DNA of 64,000 nucleotides, from NCBI GenBank assembly GCA_964035545.1, contig OZ037770.1, forward strand, positions 15,908,642-15,972,641, given 5' to 3'. The notes below the pieces were generated by a model. That model saw nothing but the letters and a program-made list of their open reading frames with translations, did no database searches and had not been told where the DNA came from. This DNA comes from Bugula neritina. Lineage: Eukaryota; Bryozoa; Gymnolaemata; Cheilostomatida; Bugulidae. The position numbers and the translations under genes were made by a program. Below, one piece after another: positions 45,551 to 57,900 of this stretch. Position 1 is the first letter of the stretch. The number at the start of each line of letters is the position of its first letter.

Positions 45551-46590
45551 TATAAGTTATAACGTTACACTCATCACTGAAATATGGCCAATGAGCAAAC
45601 ACATTGTTAAGGAAACGAACCAATCAAAAGTCATGCACTATGAGAATTTTTCCTCAGGTTTTATGGTAATTAGTAAGACTTTCATAACTTCTGAGCTGAA
45701 GTCACGTTCTTCGTCCACATTTGAAGTAAGACTTGTGTATAATAGAGAGACAGGGTAGGGTAGGAGGGTTGGAGGGGATCAGTTAGGGGGGTACCAAGAG
45801 GTAGCTGATAAAGTTGTCCACTCATGAAACAACCTAAACTTTCCCACATTTACAATTGAAAACTTAGCACTCTGTCGTGTGAATACGTAATACTGCGACT
45901 CAACATTTTGCAAATGTCTGTGATGGGCGATCACCGCCCTTACTGACCTTGTCAGATCTTAGTGTAGAGTCACAGGCTAGTTCTTAGTGTAGATTAACGG
46001 GCTAGTTATTGTATACCGGCTACGTATACGTATACGGAATAGGGCACAGTAACTGCCACATTACAATATTTATAGCAAATACTCGCAGATTACTATTATA
46101 TAAAGTGACAGTTTGCATATTAATTTCACAACTTCATTCACAAGGCATGTCATACACATCTTTCATAATTAATTCTATTTTCTGGGAATTCTTGTGGCAA
46201 GTTGAATACAAATAATTGGCTGGTGAGAAAATGAGGAAGATGGACTTTGCTGAAACATGCGTAAATGCGGTTTGTTTGAGTAGAGTGTCAGGTAGAGTTG
46301 ACCTTGGGTAGCTGTATGGTAGACGGTGACCTGGGAATATATCAGCGAGTTGGTGAGAGTTCCGGATACCATTCTGTCTTGTTGGTTTTATTTATACTTA
46401 ATTACTTGTCGGCTTATATAACTTTCTACCCAGCATACGTAGAAGGTTATAAAACTCTCACGCTGGGAGTAGAAGGAGCGCAGAAGACAGCGTGTCCTGA
46501 TAGGTCAATTCTCATTCACTCTGGCAAACCAGCCTTTCTGTGCATATTAATCAACCAGGCTTGCCATTTCTACACTCCCATCTCTATATT
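45551..46590. other. Unique sequence upstream of the LDLa gene
   Basis: No exon with splice support. A 98-codon plus-strand frame at 46298-46594 is judged non-coding because it lies directly upstream of a TATA box and has no partner exon. Confidence 0.45.
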
Positions 46591-46594
46591 GTAG

Positions 46595-46602
46595 TATAAA
46601 TA
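46595..46602 (+). promoter_or_regulatory. TATA box of the LDLa gene (candidate)
   Basis: tataaata in a repeat-free context (ttgtagtataaatagcaagg), about 500 bp before the LDLa-gene ATG. A tttcag acceptor near 47003 would allow a 5' UTR intron over the AT-rich array. Predicted transcription start is about 25-30 bp downstream. Confidence 0.4.
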
Positions 46603-46689
46603 GCAAGGCTTTTAAGCTGCGAGGTTAGAAACAGCTGAATTGTGCTGCAAGCTAGTTGAGCAGTCCAAAGATATTTGGTACGTAGTTTA

Positions 46690-46995
46690 TGTTCAGTATT
46701 ACTGTTATATGTTCTATATTTTATGTTATGGCATATTTATATTATATTATGTCATGGTTATATTTATATTATCATATTATTATATCATATTATGTTATGG
46801 TATATTCATATCATATTATGTTATGATACATTTATATTATTATATGATGTTATGGTATATTTATATTATTATATTATGTTATTGCATACTTATATTATTA
46901 TATTATGTTATTGTATATTTATATCATTATATTAAGTTATTGTACAATTATATTATTATATTATGTTAGGGTATAATTATATCGTTATATTATCC
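46690..46995. repeat. AT-rich TTATATTATTATATTATG array
   Basis: Degenerate units, probably in the 5' UTR intron of the LDLa gene. The array ends at a tcctgtttcag acceptor-like sequence. Confidence 0.88.
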
Positions 46996-47102
46996 TGTTT
47001 CAGAGAGATATCCTGTCTTATACTCTGCCTCAAGTTGGTCAGATATCTTAGAATGTGAAGACAACTTCTCAAAGAAAGAAGCAGCTAATTGAGTCAGCTA
47101 CG

Positions 47103-49477
47103 ATGAAAGTGACTTTATGCTTGCTAATGTATGGTGCAATTTCCATGGCTGTCTCAGCTAGAATGAGCCAATCAACATCAATGTATTATGAAGCTGAAGG
47201 AAGTTTGCCTGTTGGTAGAACCCGAAGAGATGCAAGCAACTGCCCCTGTCCACAGCAATTAGCCAATCAGCAAAAGGAAGCCACACCTAGGCCACATAGA
47301 CACTCCAGTAAATCAGCCAGACTTTCAAGAAACAAGGCGGCAGCTACAAATCCTAGCCAATCAAACATAGCCACATCATTCTTAGAGAAAGACACACTGC
47401 CTCAACATAGTAAGTAGCATGGGTATACATTATCTACAGTACAGTACTTACACTCTACTTACACTATACTTACACTACATACACTTACACTATTACACTT
47501 ACACTACACACAGAACATGCATTTATGCAGCAACAGAACACCATACTTTGAATAATCAGCCATTGTTAGTTTTAATTGAAGTTCACTGAAAATATGGAAC
47601 AGAAAGCTAGATGACACCTTATAATTAAGAACTAACAGCCAACTGGGCACATTGCCCTGTGCATGTTAAAACTTGGCTGCTCCATTCACATATTTCTCAT
47701 AAATAAAAGTGTGCAAGTTTTTGGCAAATGAAATTTAAATTTCTAGCTAGCTGGACAGGTGCCCTGACTAGCTGGGCAGGTGTCCTGGCTACCTTCGCAG
47801 GTGCACTATAAATAAGCATGACAAGTGACACCTTTCAGAGCATTATATAAGCACAGGGGCTGAGCGTCTCACGCTTTCTGTTTCCTCCTTCTTTGTTGAG
47901 TGTCCTCAGATAACTGCTACAGTGTGTATATTACTACTATACAGTGTGTATATTACTACTATACAGTGTGTATATTACTGCTACAGTGTGTATATTACTA
48001 CTATACAGTGTGTATATTACTGCTGCAGTGTGTATATTACTACTACAGTGTGTATATTACTACTATACAGTGTGTATATTACTGCTACAGTGTGTATATT
48101 ACTACTATACAGTGTGTATATTACTGCTACAGTGTGTATATTACTGCTGCAGTGTGTATATTACTGCTACAGTGTGTATATTACTGTTACAGTGTGTATA
48201 TTACTACTACAGTGTGTATATTACTGTTACAGTGTGTATATTACTGCTAGCAGTGTGTATATTATTGTTACAGTGTGTATATTACTGTTACAGAGTGTAT
48301 ATTACTGTTACAGTGTGTATATTACTGCTACAGTGTGTATATTACTGCTACAGTGTGTATATTACTACTACAGAGTGTATATTACTGCTACAGTGTGTAT
48401 ATTACTGTTACAGTGTGTATATTATTGTTACAGTTTGCCCAGCTGGTCAGTGGGCCTGCCCTTTGACCAGGGAGGAAGATACAAATCTGACGCAATGCAT
48501 AGATATGTCTCAGGTGTGCGACCTTCACCCTGACTGTGATCACGGTGAAGATGAAGACCCCAAGGGGTGCGCCTTCCACAGTCTCGCTAAACAGGTAAGT
48601 AGACTGTATATACTATACTGTATATACTATACTGTATATACTATACTGTATATACTATACTGTATATACTATACTGTATATACTATACTGTATATACTAT
48701 ACTGTATATACTATACTGTATATTACTATACTGTGTATACTATACTGTGTATTACTATACTGTGTATACTATACTGTGTATTACTATACTGTGTATTACT
48801 ATACTGTGTATTACTATGCTGTGTATTACTATACTGTGTATTACTATACTGTATATACTATACTGTATATACTATACTGTATATTACTATACTGTGTATA
48901 CTATACTGTGTATTACTATACTGTGTATACTATACTGTGTATTACTATACTGTGTATACTATACTGTGTATTACTATACTGTGTATACTATACTGTGTAT
49001 ACTATACTGTATATACTATACTGTGTATTACTATACTGTGTATTACTATACTGTATATACTATACTGTGTATTACTATACTGTGTATTACTATATACTGT
49101 GTATTACTATACTGTGTATACTATACTGTGTATACTATACTGTGTATTACTATACTGTGTATTACTATACTGTGTATACTATACTGTGTATTACTATACT
49201 GTGTATTACTATACAGATGTTTCTACATAAAGAACCCAAAGTAACAGAACCAAAAAGAAAATATAAAAAAAGAAGTAAAAGTAAATCTGATAGGAAGAGT
49301 GACAGTAAAGAAATAAACAGTATACTGAGTGAGATAGAAGAGTTAAAGTCTCAGTTAGAGCAGCTCAAACATACCTACGAGTGTATCGTGTTTGAAATAG
49401 ACGACAAACTTCTGTCCAAACATTCAACTAACACTTGCGACACCCTGTTCCATAAATGTAGCTGCTCTTTGACATAG
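47103..49477 (+). CDS. Secreted LDLa-domain protein with basic and coiled-coil C-terminal part, 242 aa
   Basis: Three exons, 47103-47409, 48434-48594 and 49217-49477, join in phase. The first ATG of the frame is 47103; it gives a signal peptide (MKVTLCLLMYGAISMAVSA) and the reading frame upstream lacks another ATG. RTRR at residues 39-42 is a furin-type cleavage site, followed by CPCP and a Ser/Lys-rich region. Exon 2 encodes one LDL-receptor class A module with six Cys at 104, 111, 123, 130, 136 and 147 and a calcium-site-like CDLHPDCDHGEDE. Exon 3 has a strongly basic stretch (about 157-188), then a short heptad-patterned coiled coil (INSILSEIEELKSQLEQLKH) and a Cys-containing tail (C..CDTLFHKCSC). 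The layout suggests a secreted, possibly disulfide-linked oligomer that binds an acidic partner. No family is recognised and the function is unknown. Confidence 0.85.
47920..48433. repeat. About 20-bp array ending at the LDLa exon acceptor
   Basis: About 25 copies of tgtgtatattactgctacag (variants gttacag, tatacag). The last copy, tattattgttacag|tttgcc, is the real acceptor of the exon at 48434. Confidence 0.95.
48600..49216. repeat. TATACTATACTGTGTATTAC array, second LDLa-gene intron
   Basis: Units of about 12-20 bp built from actatactgt fill intron 48595-49216. The final unit, actatacag, is the acceptor and differs from the array unit actatactg by a single base. Confidence 0.94.
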
Positions 49478-49734
49478 TATCCGGGTAGTACTTGTGTATA
49501 TCAGAGTAGTACTTGTGTATGTCAGAGTAATACTTGTGTATATATTGGTTGTATAATTTGTGCACACAGCTTGCCTATACTAGCATCAAATGCAAACCTC
49601 AGCTCTCAATTCTTAAAATATTTCCTCTTTAATTTTAACTTTTTCAAATTTACTTATAATATATGAATACTTATTTGTACTAGTCTTTACTAGTCACTGC
49701 CAGTTTTTAAAGGTTTTCATAAACACTTCATCAC

Positions 49735-49848
49735 TGATAGTAACTGTCAGTTAGTACTCTGCTGATAGTAACTGTCACTTAGTACTCTACTGATAGTAAC
49801 TGTCAGTTAGTACTCTACTGATAGTAACTGTCAGTTAGTACTCTACTG
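49735..49848. repeat. 28-bp array
   Basis: About four copies containing gatagtaactgtcagttagt followed by actctact, just 3' of the LDLa gene. Confidence 0.9.
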
Positions 49849-50142
49849 CTATAAATGAATAGAACTAACTTGTTACTTCCTTTTTACTGTACAGCAATGT
49901 TTATTTTATTATGATTATTGTATTTATTATAACTCTGGTCCACTGACGGTGTTGGCTCTATCAACAGTGTTCTCCCAGGAAGGACTAACTTGTGTGCAGA
50001 CATTGGAAAAGCTCAATTATGTCTTTTAATTCTGTATTTTTCAAGAGACAGTTTTACAATGTTATATAGCTTGGTACTGTAAACTTTTTTTAGATACAAA
50101 ATATACGATGGGTGTCGTTCAATATGTTCCTCTTTATTTAGA

Positions 50143-50622
50143 CAGCATGTGAGAGTTGCCCACTCATACCCTGTATTATTCCAGCTGACTATGAGAGTTG
50201 CCCACTCATACCCTGTATTATTCCAGCTGACTGTGAGAGTTGTCCACTCATACCCTGTATTATTCCAGCTGACTATGAGAGTTGCCCACTCATACCCTGT
50301 ATTATTCCAGCTGACTATGAGAGTTGTCCACTCATACCCTGTATTATTCCAGCTGACTGTGAGAGTTGTCCACTCATACCCTGTATTATTCCAGCTGACT
50401 ATGAGAGTTGTCCACTCATACCCTGTATTATTCCAGCTGACTGTAAGTGAGAGTTGTCCACTCATACCCTGTATTATTCCAGCTGGCTGTAAGTGAGAGT
50501 TGTCCACTCATACCATGGATTATTCCAGCTGACTGTAAGTGAGAGTTGTCCACTCATACCATGGATTATTCCAGCTGACTGTAAGTGAGAGTTGTCCACT
50601 CATACCATGTATTAATTGAGCT
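50143..50622. repeat. 42-46-bp minisatellite, about 11 copies
   Basis: Unit contains gagagttgcccactcatacc followed by ctgtattattccagctgact. Later copies carry an extra gtaa. It opens frames on both strands that are not supported as genes. Confidence 0.95.
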
Positions 50623-51830
50623 GACATTCAATTTCCAAGCTGCTGAGAAACTAATGTCTATAGAACAAATGCTGCAAGCTACAAACTTTGAAATTTGGAG
50701 ACAATCTAAATAATTAAACACTTGAAGTGCCTTAACCACTTATTGCTTCTTGTATTAGTTTGAAAATGATGAATAGCCAATGAGAGCAGAGGAATGTAGC
50801 TGATGTGTGACATACTATATAATTACATTTAAATGCTTGGCACAGACAGAACTGTTGACTTTGTGGTATTGTAGAGTTACACTTCACCACACAATCTATT
50901 CTCTATTGTTAAGAGATGTTTGTGTTTACTCAAGTGTCAATCTTATTGTTTGATAAGCATATATTCCAACACAAATAATCTGAGAAACTAAATACAATCA
51001 CAGATAAATATGGCTGTAGGGTAGGAGCCTAGTCTATGAGGAGATAGACCGTGTAACCTTGATATACACGTGCATAGGACAACTCCCATGTCTCAGTTAT
51101 GACGTGATTGGTTGAAGGAGTGTTTGCACATTTCATAAGTAAATACAGTGAGGGCTGCATATAGCTCATTCAGTTGGTGTTACTCTAAGAAGTGTTGCTG
51201 TACTAAGACCCTGTGCTATGGTTTTGTGTTGTTTAAAGCAGCACTTTATAGCCTAGTGCTGATAGCTAAACACAAGTGACAATTCAAAAAGTTGGAGCTT
51301 TTTTGTTAGATATTTCTGTCTTTTGGGGTGAGTTTTAGCTTTATAATATATTCTTCTACTGAGAATAATATACTTATTGTAATACAATATGATAGTATAT
51401 TATGCTGATAATATATTACTTCCACAAGCACTCATAGGGTGGTGGTGTGTTTGTATACTGTATAACCTTTCAGTCTCATATTTAGCTGGTAGACCCCCAC
51501 CTGACACTATTGTCATCTTCTATTGTCAAAGTGACAATACTTTATTCACCCATTTGAAAGCAAAATTAGGAAAAGTTACATCTAGTAGTTTAATTGACAA
51601 GCAATGCAAAGGTTTAGCCCTAAATACTTCAGTAGTCGGAGCAGAAGTTCTTTCATAGAACAGAATGTGTTGGGATGAGTAAACTGAATGGACTTACATA
51701 AGCATAGTGAACAGCTATTAGGTCACTGAGCAACTTGTAATTCTTGATAATAATCAGTTCATAATATATACTAAGTTGACAACATGTCTAGCAACATGTA
51801 ACATTAGTTGTTACACTGTTGATACACATG
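50623..51830. other. Unique intergenic sequence
   Basis: No gene was recognised. An 89-codon frame at 51389-51658 has mixed composition but no domain, signal peptide or splice partner. Confidence 0.45.
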
Positions 51831-51831
51831 T

Positions 51832-52408
51832 ATATCGTATATTCTACATATTCAATATCGTATATTCTACATACTTTTTATCGTATATTCTACATACTTT
51901 ATATTGTATATTCTACATACTTTATATCGTGTATTCTACATATTCAATATCGTATATTCTACATACTCTATATCGTATATTCTACATATTCAATATCGTA
52001 TATTCTACATACTTTATATCGTGTATTCTACATATTCAATATCGTATATTCTACATACTCTATATCGTATATTCTACATATTCAATATCGTATATTCTAC
52101 ATACTTTATATCGTATATTCTACATACTTTATATTGTATATTCTACATACTTTATATTGTATATTCTACATACTCTATATCGTATATTTTACATTCTCTA
52201 TATCGTATATTCTACATACTCGATATCGTTTATTCTACATATTCAATATCGTATATTCTACATATTCAATATCGTATATTCTACATACTTTATATTGTAT
52301 ATTCTACATACTCTATATCATATATTCTACATACTCTATATCGTATATTCTACATACTCTATATCATATATTCTATATTCTATATCGTATATTCTATATT
52401 CTACAGTT
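51832..52408. repeat. 22-bp minisatellite, about 25 copies
   Basis: Unit contains atcgtatattctacatactt with ctctat/ttcaat variants. Confidence 0.95.
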
Positions 52409-52477
52409 TGTAGTCAGAAATTCAAATAACCAGACAGAAGCTTCTATAAAAGATACTCTATCAGCAAACTTATCCTA

Positions 52478-52575
52478 ACACTTGTCAACACTTGTCAACA
52501 CTTGTCAACACTTGTAAACACTTGTCAACACTTGTCAACACTTGTCAACACTTGTCAACACTTGTCAACACTACA
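52478..52575. repeat. 10-bp array
   Basis: About nine copies of cacttgtcaa. Confidence 0.95.
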
Positions 52576-52691
52576 TCTTCGGATAACCGTTACTTTCACT
52601 AATTTTCATGTAAGTAAGTTTTGTTAAACTTTCAGTAGCAGGTGTGTTGGTTATGCTGTGAGTATGTGAAGGAAGTATGCAGCGTAGTCAG

Positions 52692-53128
52692 TATGTAGAG
52701 TGTAGAACATAGGAAGTGTAGAATATATGAAGTGTAGAACATATAAAGTGTAGAATATATGAAGTGTAGAACATATAAAGTGTAGAACATAGGAAGTGTA
52801 GAATATAGGAAGTGTAGAATATATAAAGTGTAAAATATATGAAGTGTAGAGCATATGAAGTGTAGAACATAGGAAGTGTAGAATATATAAAGTGTAGAAT
52901 ATATGAAGTGTAGAATATATGAAGTGTAGAACATATAAAGTGTAGAATATATGAAGTGTAGAACATATAAAGTGTAGAACATAGGAAGTGTAGAATATAT
53001 AAAGTGTAGAACATATAAAGTGTAGAATATATAAATTGTAGAACATATAAAGTGTAGAACATATGAAGTGTAGAACATATAAAGTGTAGAATATATGAAG
53101 TGTAGAACATATAAAGTGTAGAATGTAC
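52692..53128. repeat. 16-bp minisatellite, about 27 copies
   Basis: Unit aagtgtagaatatatg / aagtgtagaacataaa. Confidence 0.95.
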
Positions 53129-53379
53129 TAAATTATTCATTGACTGGAATGCTAATTGAAATTGTCTTGAAATGCTAAGGTCACTAAACTCATGATAAGG
53201 TCAAGATATATAATTTGTTGAATCTGTAAATTGCCTACAAACTCCCTTTTACATGCAATCAACAGGATGTCTTCATTTATAATAATCATTGCCAGACGCA
53301 GTAAATCATTAAATGATAACTTTTTCCAGGCAAGTCCAGTCTGGTTTGGTCTTACTTGGTCTGGTAGGCTTGCTATAAT

Positions 53380-53525
53380 ATTATCAAGTATTATATTATC
53401 AAGTACTATATTATATTATCAAGTATTATATTATATTATCAAGTACTATATTATTAAGTACTATGTTATATTATCAAGTATTATATTATCAAGTATTATA
53501 TTATCAAGTATTATATTATAACATG
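53380..53525. repeat. TATTATCAAGTAT array
   Basis: Units of about 13-20 bp built from attatattatcaagta. Confidence 0.9.
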
Positions 53526-54280
53526 TAGTATATGATACAGTAAAGATCCTAAAAGCTGTTAATTTAGACTCAGTCTAATCCTTGATATGAAAGTGTAGAC
53601 ATAAAAGATTACACAAACTCTGACAAACAGTTTTGAGCTGCTCATGAAATATAAACATGCTTAAACTGTGTACATGTTTGGAGACTACCGTGAGCTCTAG
53701 AGCTAGTTAACTAGAGACTGCAATGAGCTCTAGAGACACTTTGTTGTGGTCTCCAGTGTTTGCCTACTTGAAGTACATCATTCAAGTCGGTAACTTGAGT
53801 GGATCTTTAAGTGGCTGTTTGCTGTTGACCACAATGCAACTTAATGTCACTTTTATTTTACATTTTAAATAGTTTTTAGTTTTTATAGTTTCAAATTTTG
53901 CTCCACCCTTTCGGTTTACTCTTAATTAGAACTTGTGTAGTAGTAGTGTCAAGTGAACTGTTTTGTTGGCATCTGTTCAAGTATTGATCTGGTATAATCA
54001 TCATAGTCTGCCTGCGGAATGGAAACCAGGAATAGTTTTGTGCTCTCTTTGATAGACTAAGAACAAAATATGCTCTGTCTGATATCACTGGAAGATCATT
54101 GCTTTGACAATTTAGACTTGCAGTTGAGTAAAATATGAGCTACTCAAGCTGCAGTGTTTACAAGTACACAGTACAAAGTGGACATGGGTGTAATGTGATG
54201 CCAAGGATAAATTCTTAAGCCTTTAAGTGTTTTATTAAGTAGTTGAGAAAAGAAATTATACACTCTGTACTGAGGAATTG
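53526..54280. other. Unique sequence upstream of the LRR gene
   Basis: No exon recognised; may hold the LRR-gene promoter. No clear core motif. Confidence 0.4.
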
Positions 54281-54284
54281 GCTG

Positions 54285-54900
54285 GGGTATACTGTATACG
54301 CTGTGTGCTACATGCAGTATATAATATATAGTATATTATATACTGTATACGCTGTGTGCTACATGCAGTATATAATATATAGTATATTATATACTGTATA
54401 CACTGTGTGCTACATGCAGTATATAATATATAGTATATTATATACTGTATACACTGTGTGCTACATGCAGTATATAATATATAGTATATTATATACTGTA
54501 TACACTGTGTGCTACATGCAGTATATAATATATAGTATATTATATACAGTATAATATATACAGTATATTATATATAGTATATTATATACTATATACGCTG
54601 TGTGCTACATGCAGTATATATACAGTATATTATATACTGTATAATATATGCAGTATATATTATATACTGTATATATTATACAGTATATATTATATACTGT
54701 ATAATATATACAGTATATATTATATACTGTATATATTATACAGTATATAATATACTGTATAATATATACAGTATATAATATATACTGCATATATTATACA
54801 GTATATAATATATACTGTATAATATATACAGTATATAATATATACTGTATATATTATACAGTATATATTATATACTGTATAATATATACAGTATGCTACA
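54285..54900. repeat. Two-part array rich in inverted repeats
   Basis: The first part has about five 64-bp units containing tacgctgtgtgctacatgca plus tatataatatatagtatatt. The second part (about 54540-54895) alternates tatactgtataatatatac and its near-complement, so neighbouring units can pair as hairpins. It ends about 40 bp before the LRR start codon. Confidence 0.93.
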
Positions 54901-54934
54901 TATACTGAACATATTTCAGCTAGAAAACCACAAC

Positions 54935-57900
54935 ATGGCTGCTCTGCTACTCCGCCTTCTCTTCTCTGCTCTGTGCATGCTGTCGGCTGCCACATACATT
55001 CCTTCTGGCCGAGTGACTCGCTGCAGTAGAGTGTGCCCTTGCTACTACCAGAGTCTCTTCTGTCGGGACTACAGCCTGTCCACCCTTCCCGCAGATCTCG
55101 CTCAGGATGTTCAGAACATTGACTTTCAGGTTGCAGAATTTTACAAAGTAGCTACTTTACACTCAGAACACAGTTTATAACAGACATTGAGTAGGGAAGG
55201 TGATGTGATTGGTTGTAATGCTATGTTACCTTTGTGCTGATAGGATAACAACCTGAGAGAGTTGACCAATGAGACGCTGTTTCCTTTTACCCGACTAAGG
55301 AAGCTGTTGCTAGGGAACAACAACATTTCCCGTATTTCTAGGCAGGCGTTCAGTCAGCAGGGAATGCTGAATGCCTTAGACCTCAGCAGTAACAGATTGT
55401 CCGAGGTAGGGTGATGTGTGGACCCAGCCTAACATATATCATATTATACTGTATTATATTACACTGTACTATATTATACTGTATTATATTATACTGTATT
55501 ATATTATACTGTACTATATTATACTGTATTATATTATACTGTACTATATTATACTGTATCATATTATACTGTACTATATTATACTGTATTATATTATACT
55601 GTACTATATTATACTGTACTATATTATACTGTACTATATTATACTGTACTATATTATACTGTACTATATTATACTGTATTATATTATACTGTACTATATT
55701 ATACTGTACTATATTATACTGTACTATATTATACTGTACTATATTATACTGTACTATATTATACTGTACTATATTATACTGTACTATATCATACTGTACT
55801 ATATCATACTGTATTATATTATACTGTATTATATTATACTGTACTATATTATACTGTACTATATTATGCTGTACTATATTATACTGTACTATATTATACT
55901 GTATTATATTATACTGTACTATATTATACTGTACTATATTATACTGTACTATATCATACTGTATTATACTATACTGTACTATATTATACTGTATTATATT
56001 ATACTATACTATATTATACTGTACTATATTATACTGTACTATATTATACTATACTATATTATACTGTACTATATTATACTGTACTATATTATACTGTACT
56101 ATATTATACTGTATTATATTATACTGTACTATATTATACTGTACTATATTATGCTGTATTATATTATACTGTATTATATTATACTGTACTATATTATACT
56201 ATACTATATTATACTATACTATATTATACTGTACTATATTATACTGTACTATATTATACTATACTATATTATACTGTGGTAGAGATAAGGTGGTAGAGGT
56301 AAGGTGGTAGAGGTAAGGTGGTAGAGGTAGGGTGGTAGAGGTAGGGTGGTAGAGGTAGGGTGGTAGAGGTAGGGTGGTAGAGGTAGGGTGGTAGAGGTAA
56401 GGTGGTAGAGGTAAGGTGGTAGAGGTAAGGTGGTAGAGGTAAGGTGGTAGAGGTAGGGTGGTAGAGGTAAGGTGGTAGAGGTAAGGTGGTAGAGGTAAGG
56501 TGGTAGAGGTAGGGTGGTAGAGGTAGGGTGGTAGAGGTAAGGTGGTAGAGGTAAGGTGGTAGAGGTAAGGTGGTAAAGGTAGGGTGGTAGAGGTAGGGTG
56601 GTAGAGGTAGGGTGGTAGAGGTAGGGTGGTAGAGGTAAGGTGGTAGAGGTAGGGTGGTAGAGGTAGGGTGGTAGAAGTAGGGTGGTAGAGGTAAGGTGGT
56701 AGAGGTAAGGTGGTAGAAGTAGGGTGGTAGAGGTAGGGTGGTAGAGGTAAGGTGGTAGAGGTAAGGTGGTAGAGGTAGGGTGGTAGAGGTAAGGTGGTAG
56801 AGGTAGGGTGCAGATGAGTTATTAGAGCATTGAAGAGGTGTGGGATGGTAGGAAGAGAAACTTTACTCATTACTATATAAAGTTCACATTTGAATCCTGC
56901 CATCTGCTAAATCAATTCATCCTGTTGATATATTGATTAATTGAATAATTTGATTAGCAATGTTATTGAGTTATTGAGACTATCTAAATAACAGAATAAG
57001 TAGAAGTTGTTTCTGCCACAGATCACTGGAGAAGTGTTTGATCCAATCAGAAAGAAGTTGGAACACTTGACCTTGCAGGACAATGACCTCTACAGAGTTG
57101 AAGGGCTGTTTGAGAAAATGAGGGTACTCAAAACCCTGAATCTTAAAGACAACAATGTGTGGGTGAGTAATAGTTACTGACTCATAGTAATAGTTACAGA
57201 CTCATAGTAATAGTTACCTATTCATAGTACTAGTCATTAACTTATAGTAATAGTTACTAATCCATAGTACTAGTTACTAACACATAGTAATATCTATTAT
57301 AACGACCTTGAACTTATTTGCAGGATGTTAGTGCTGAAACTTTCTTCCAGAACAGGAAGTTGCGATATCTCCAACTAGCCAATAATAAGATAAAGAGGAT
57401 TTCCCCTGACTCTTTTAAGAGACAGGTAATGTTTTGCTATAAACATGGTTTATCTGTTATCTGATACAGAGACACCTGAGTGTAACGTGCTAGTATTTGC
57501 TATGAGATAAGAAAAGCTGGTGGGAGGCGAGTGTTTATGTTGATTCACCTGTCAGGTGCTACAAACTTAGCTTGTGTTCTCTCTCACCAGGTGGACCTCC
57601 AGTACCTCTTCCTCGATTCCAACCAGTTTGTGAATCTAACAGAACTTAGGCTGACCAGTAAGAAGCTGCAGAGTTTGAGTCTGTCTAATTGTAGTCTGAG
57701 AGTGATTCCTAAAGGCATAGCTCGGGCTCTACGACAACTCAATATGGCAGGTGGGCGGCGCTGTTGGCTCTCCAACTCTACATGCCTTTAGTAACTTCAC
57801 TGCTTGTCATCTCAGAGTAAAGAGAGGCCTTTTATTGGTTAAGTAACAGATGTTAAAATTTGTTTGTAGAAAACCAACTCGAAGCGCTTGACATTGAGGA

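Noticed and set aside
46298-46594. 98-codon ORF upstream of the LDLa gene
   Set aside because: Ends next to the TATA box; no family features or splice support.
47840-47875. TATA-like tatataagcac inside the first LDLa-gene intron
   Set aside because: No downstream first exon could be identified, so a second promoter is not supported.
51389-51658. 89-codon ORF
   Set aside because: No domain, signal peptide or splice partner; length is expected by chance in AT-rich DNA.
55411-56310. 290-300-codon YIILYYIIL / ILYCTILYC frames
   Set aside because: 15-bp intronic array of the LRR gene.
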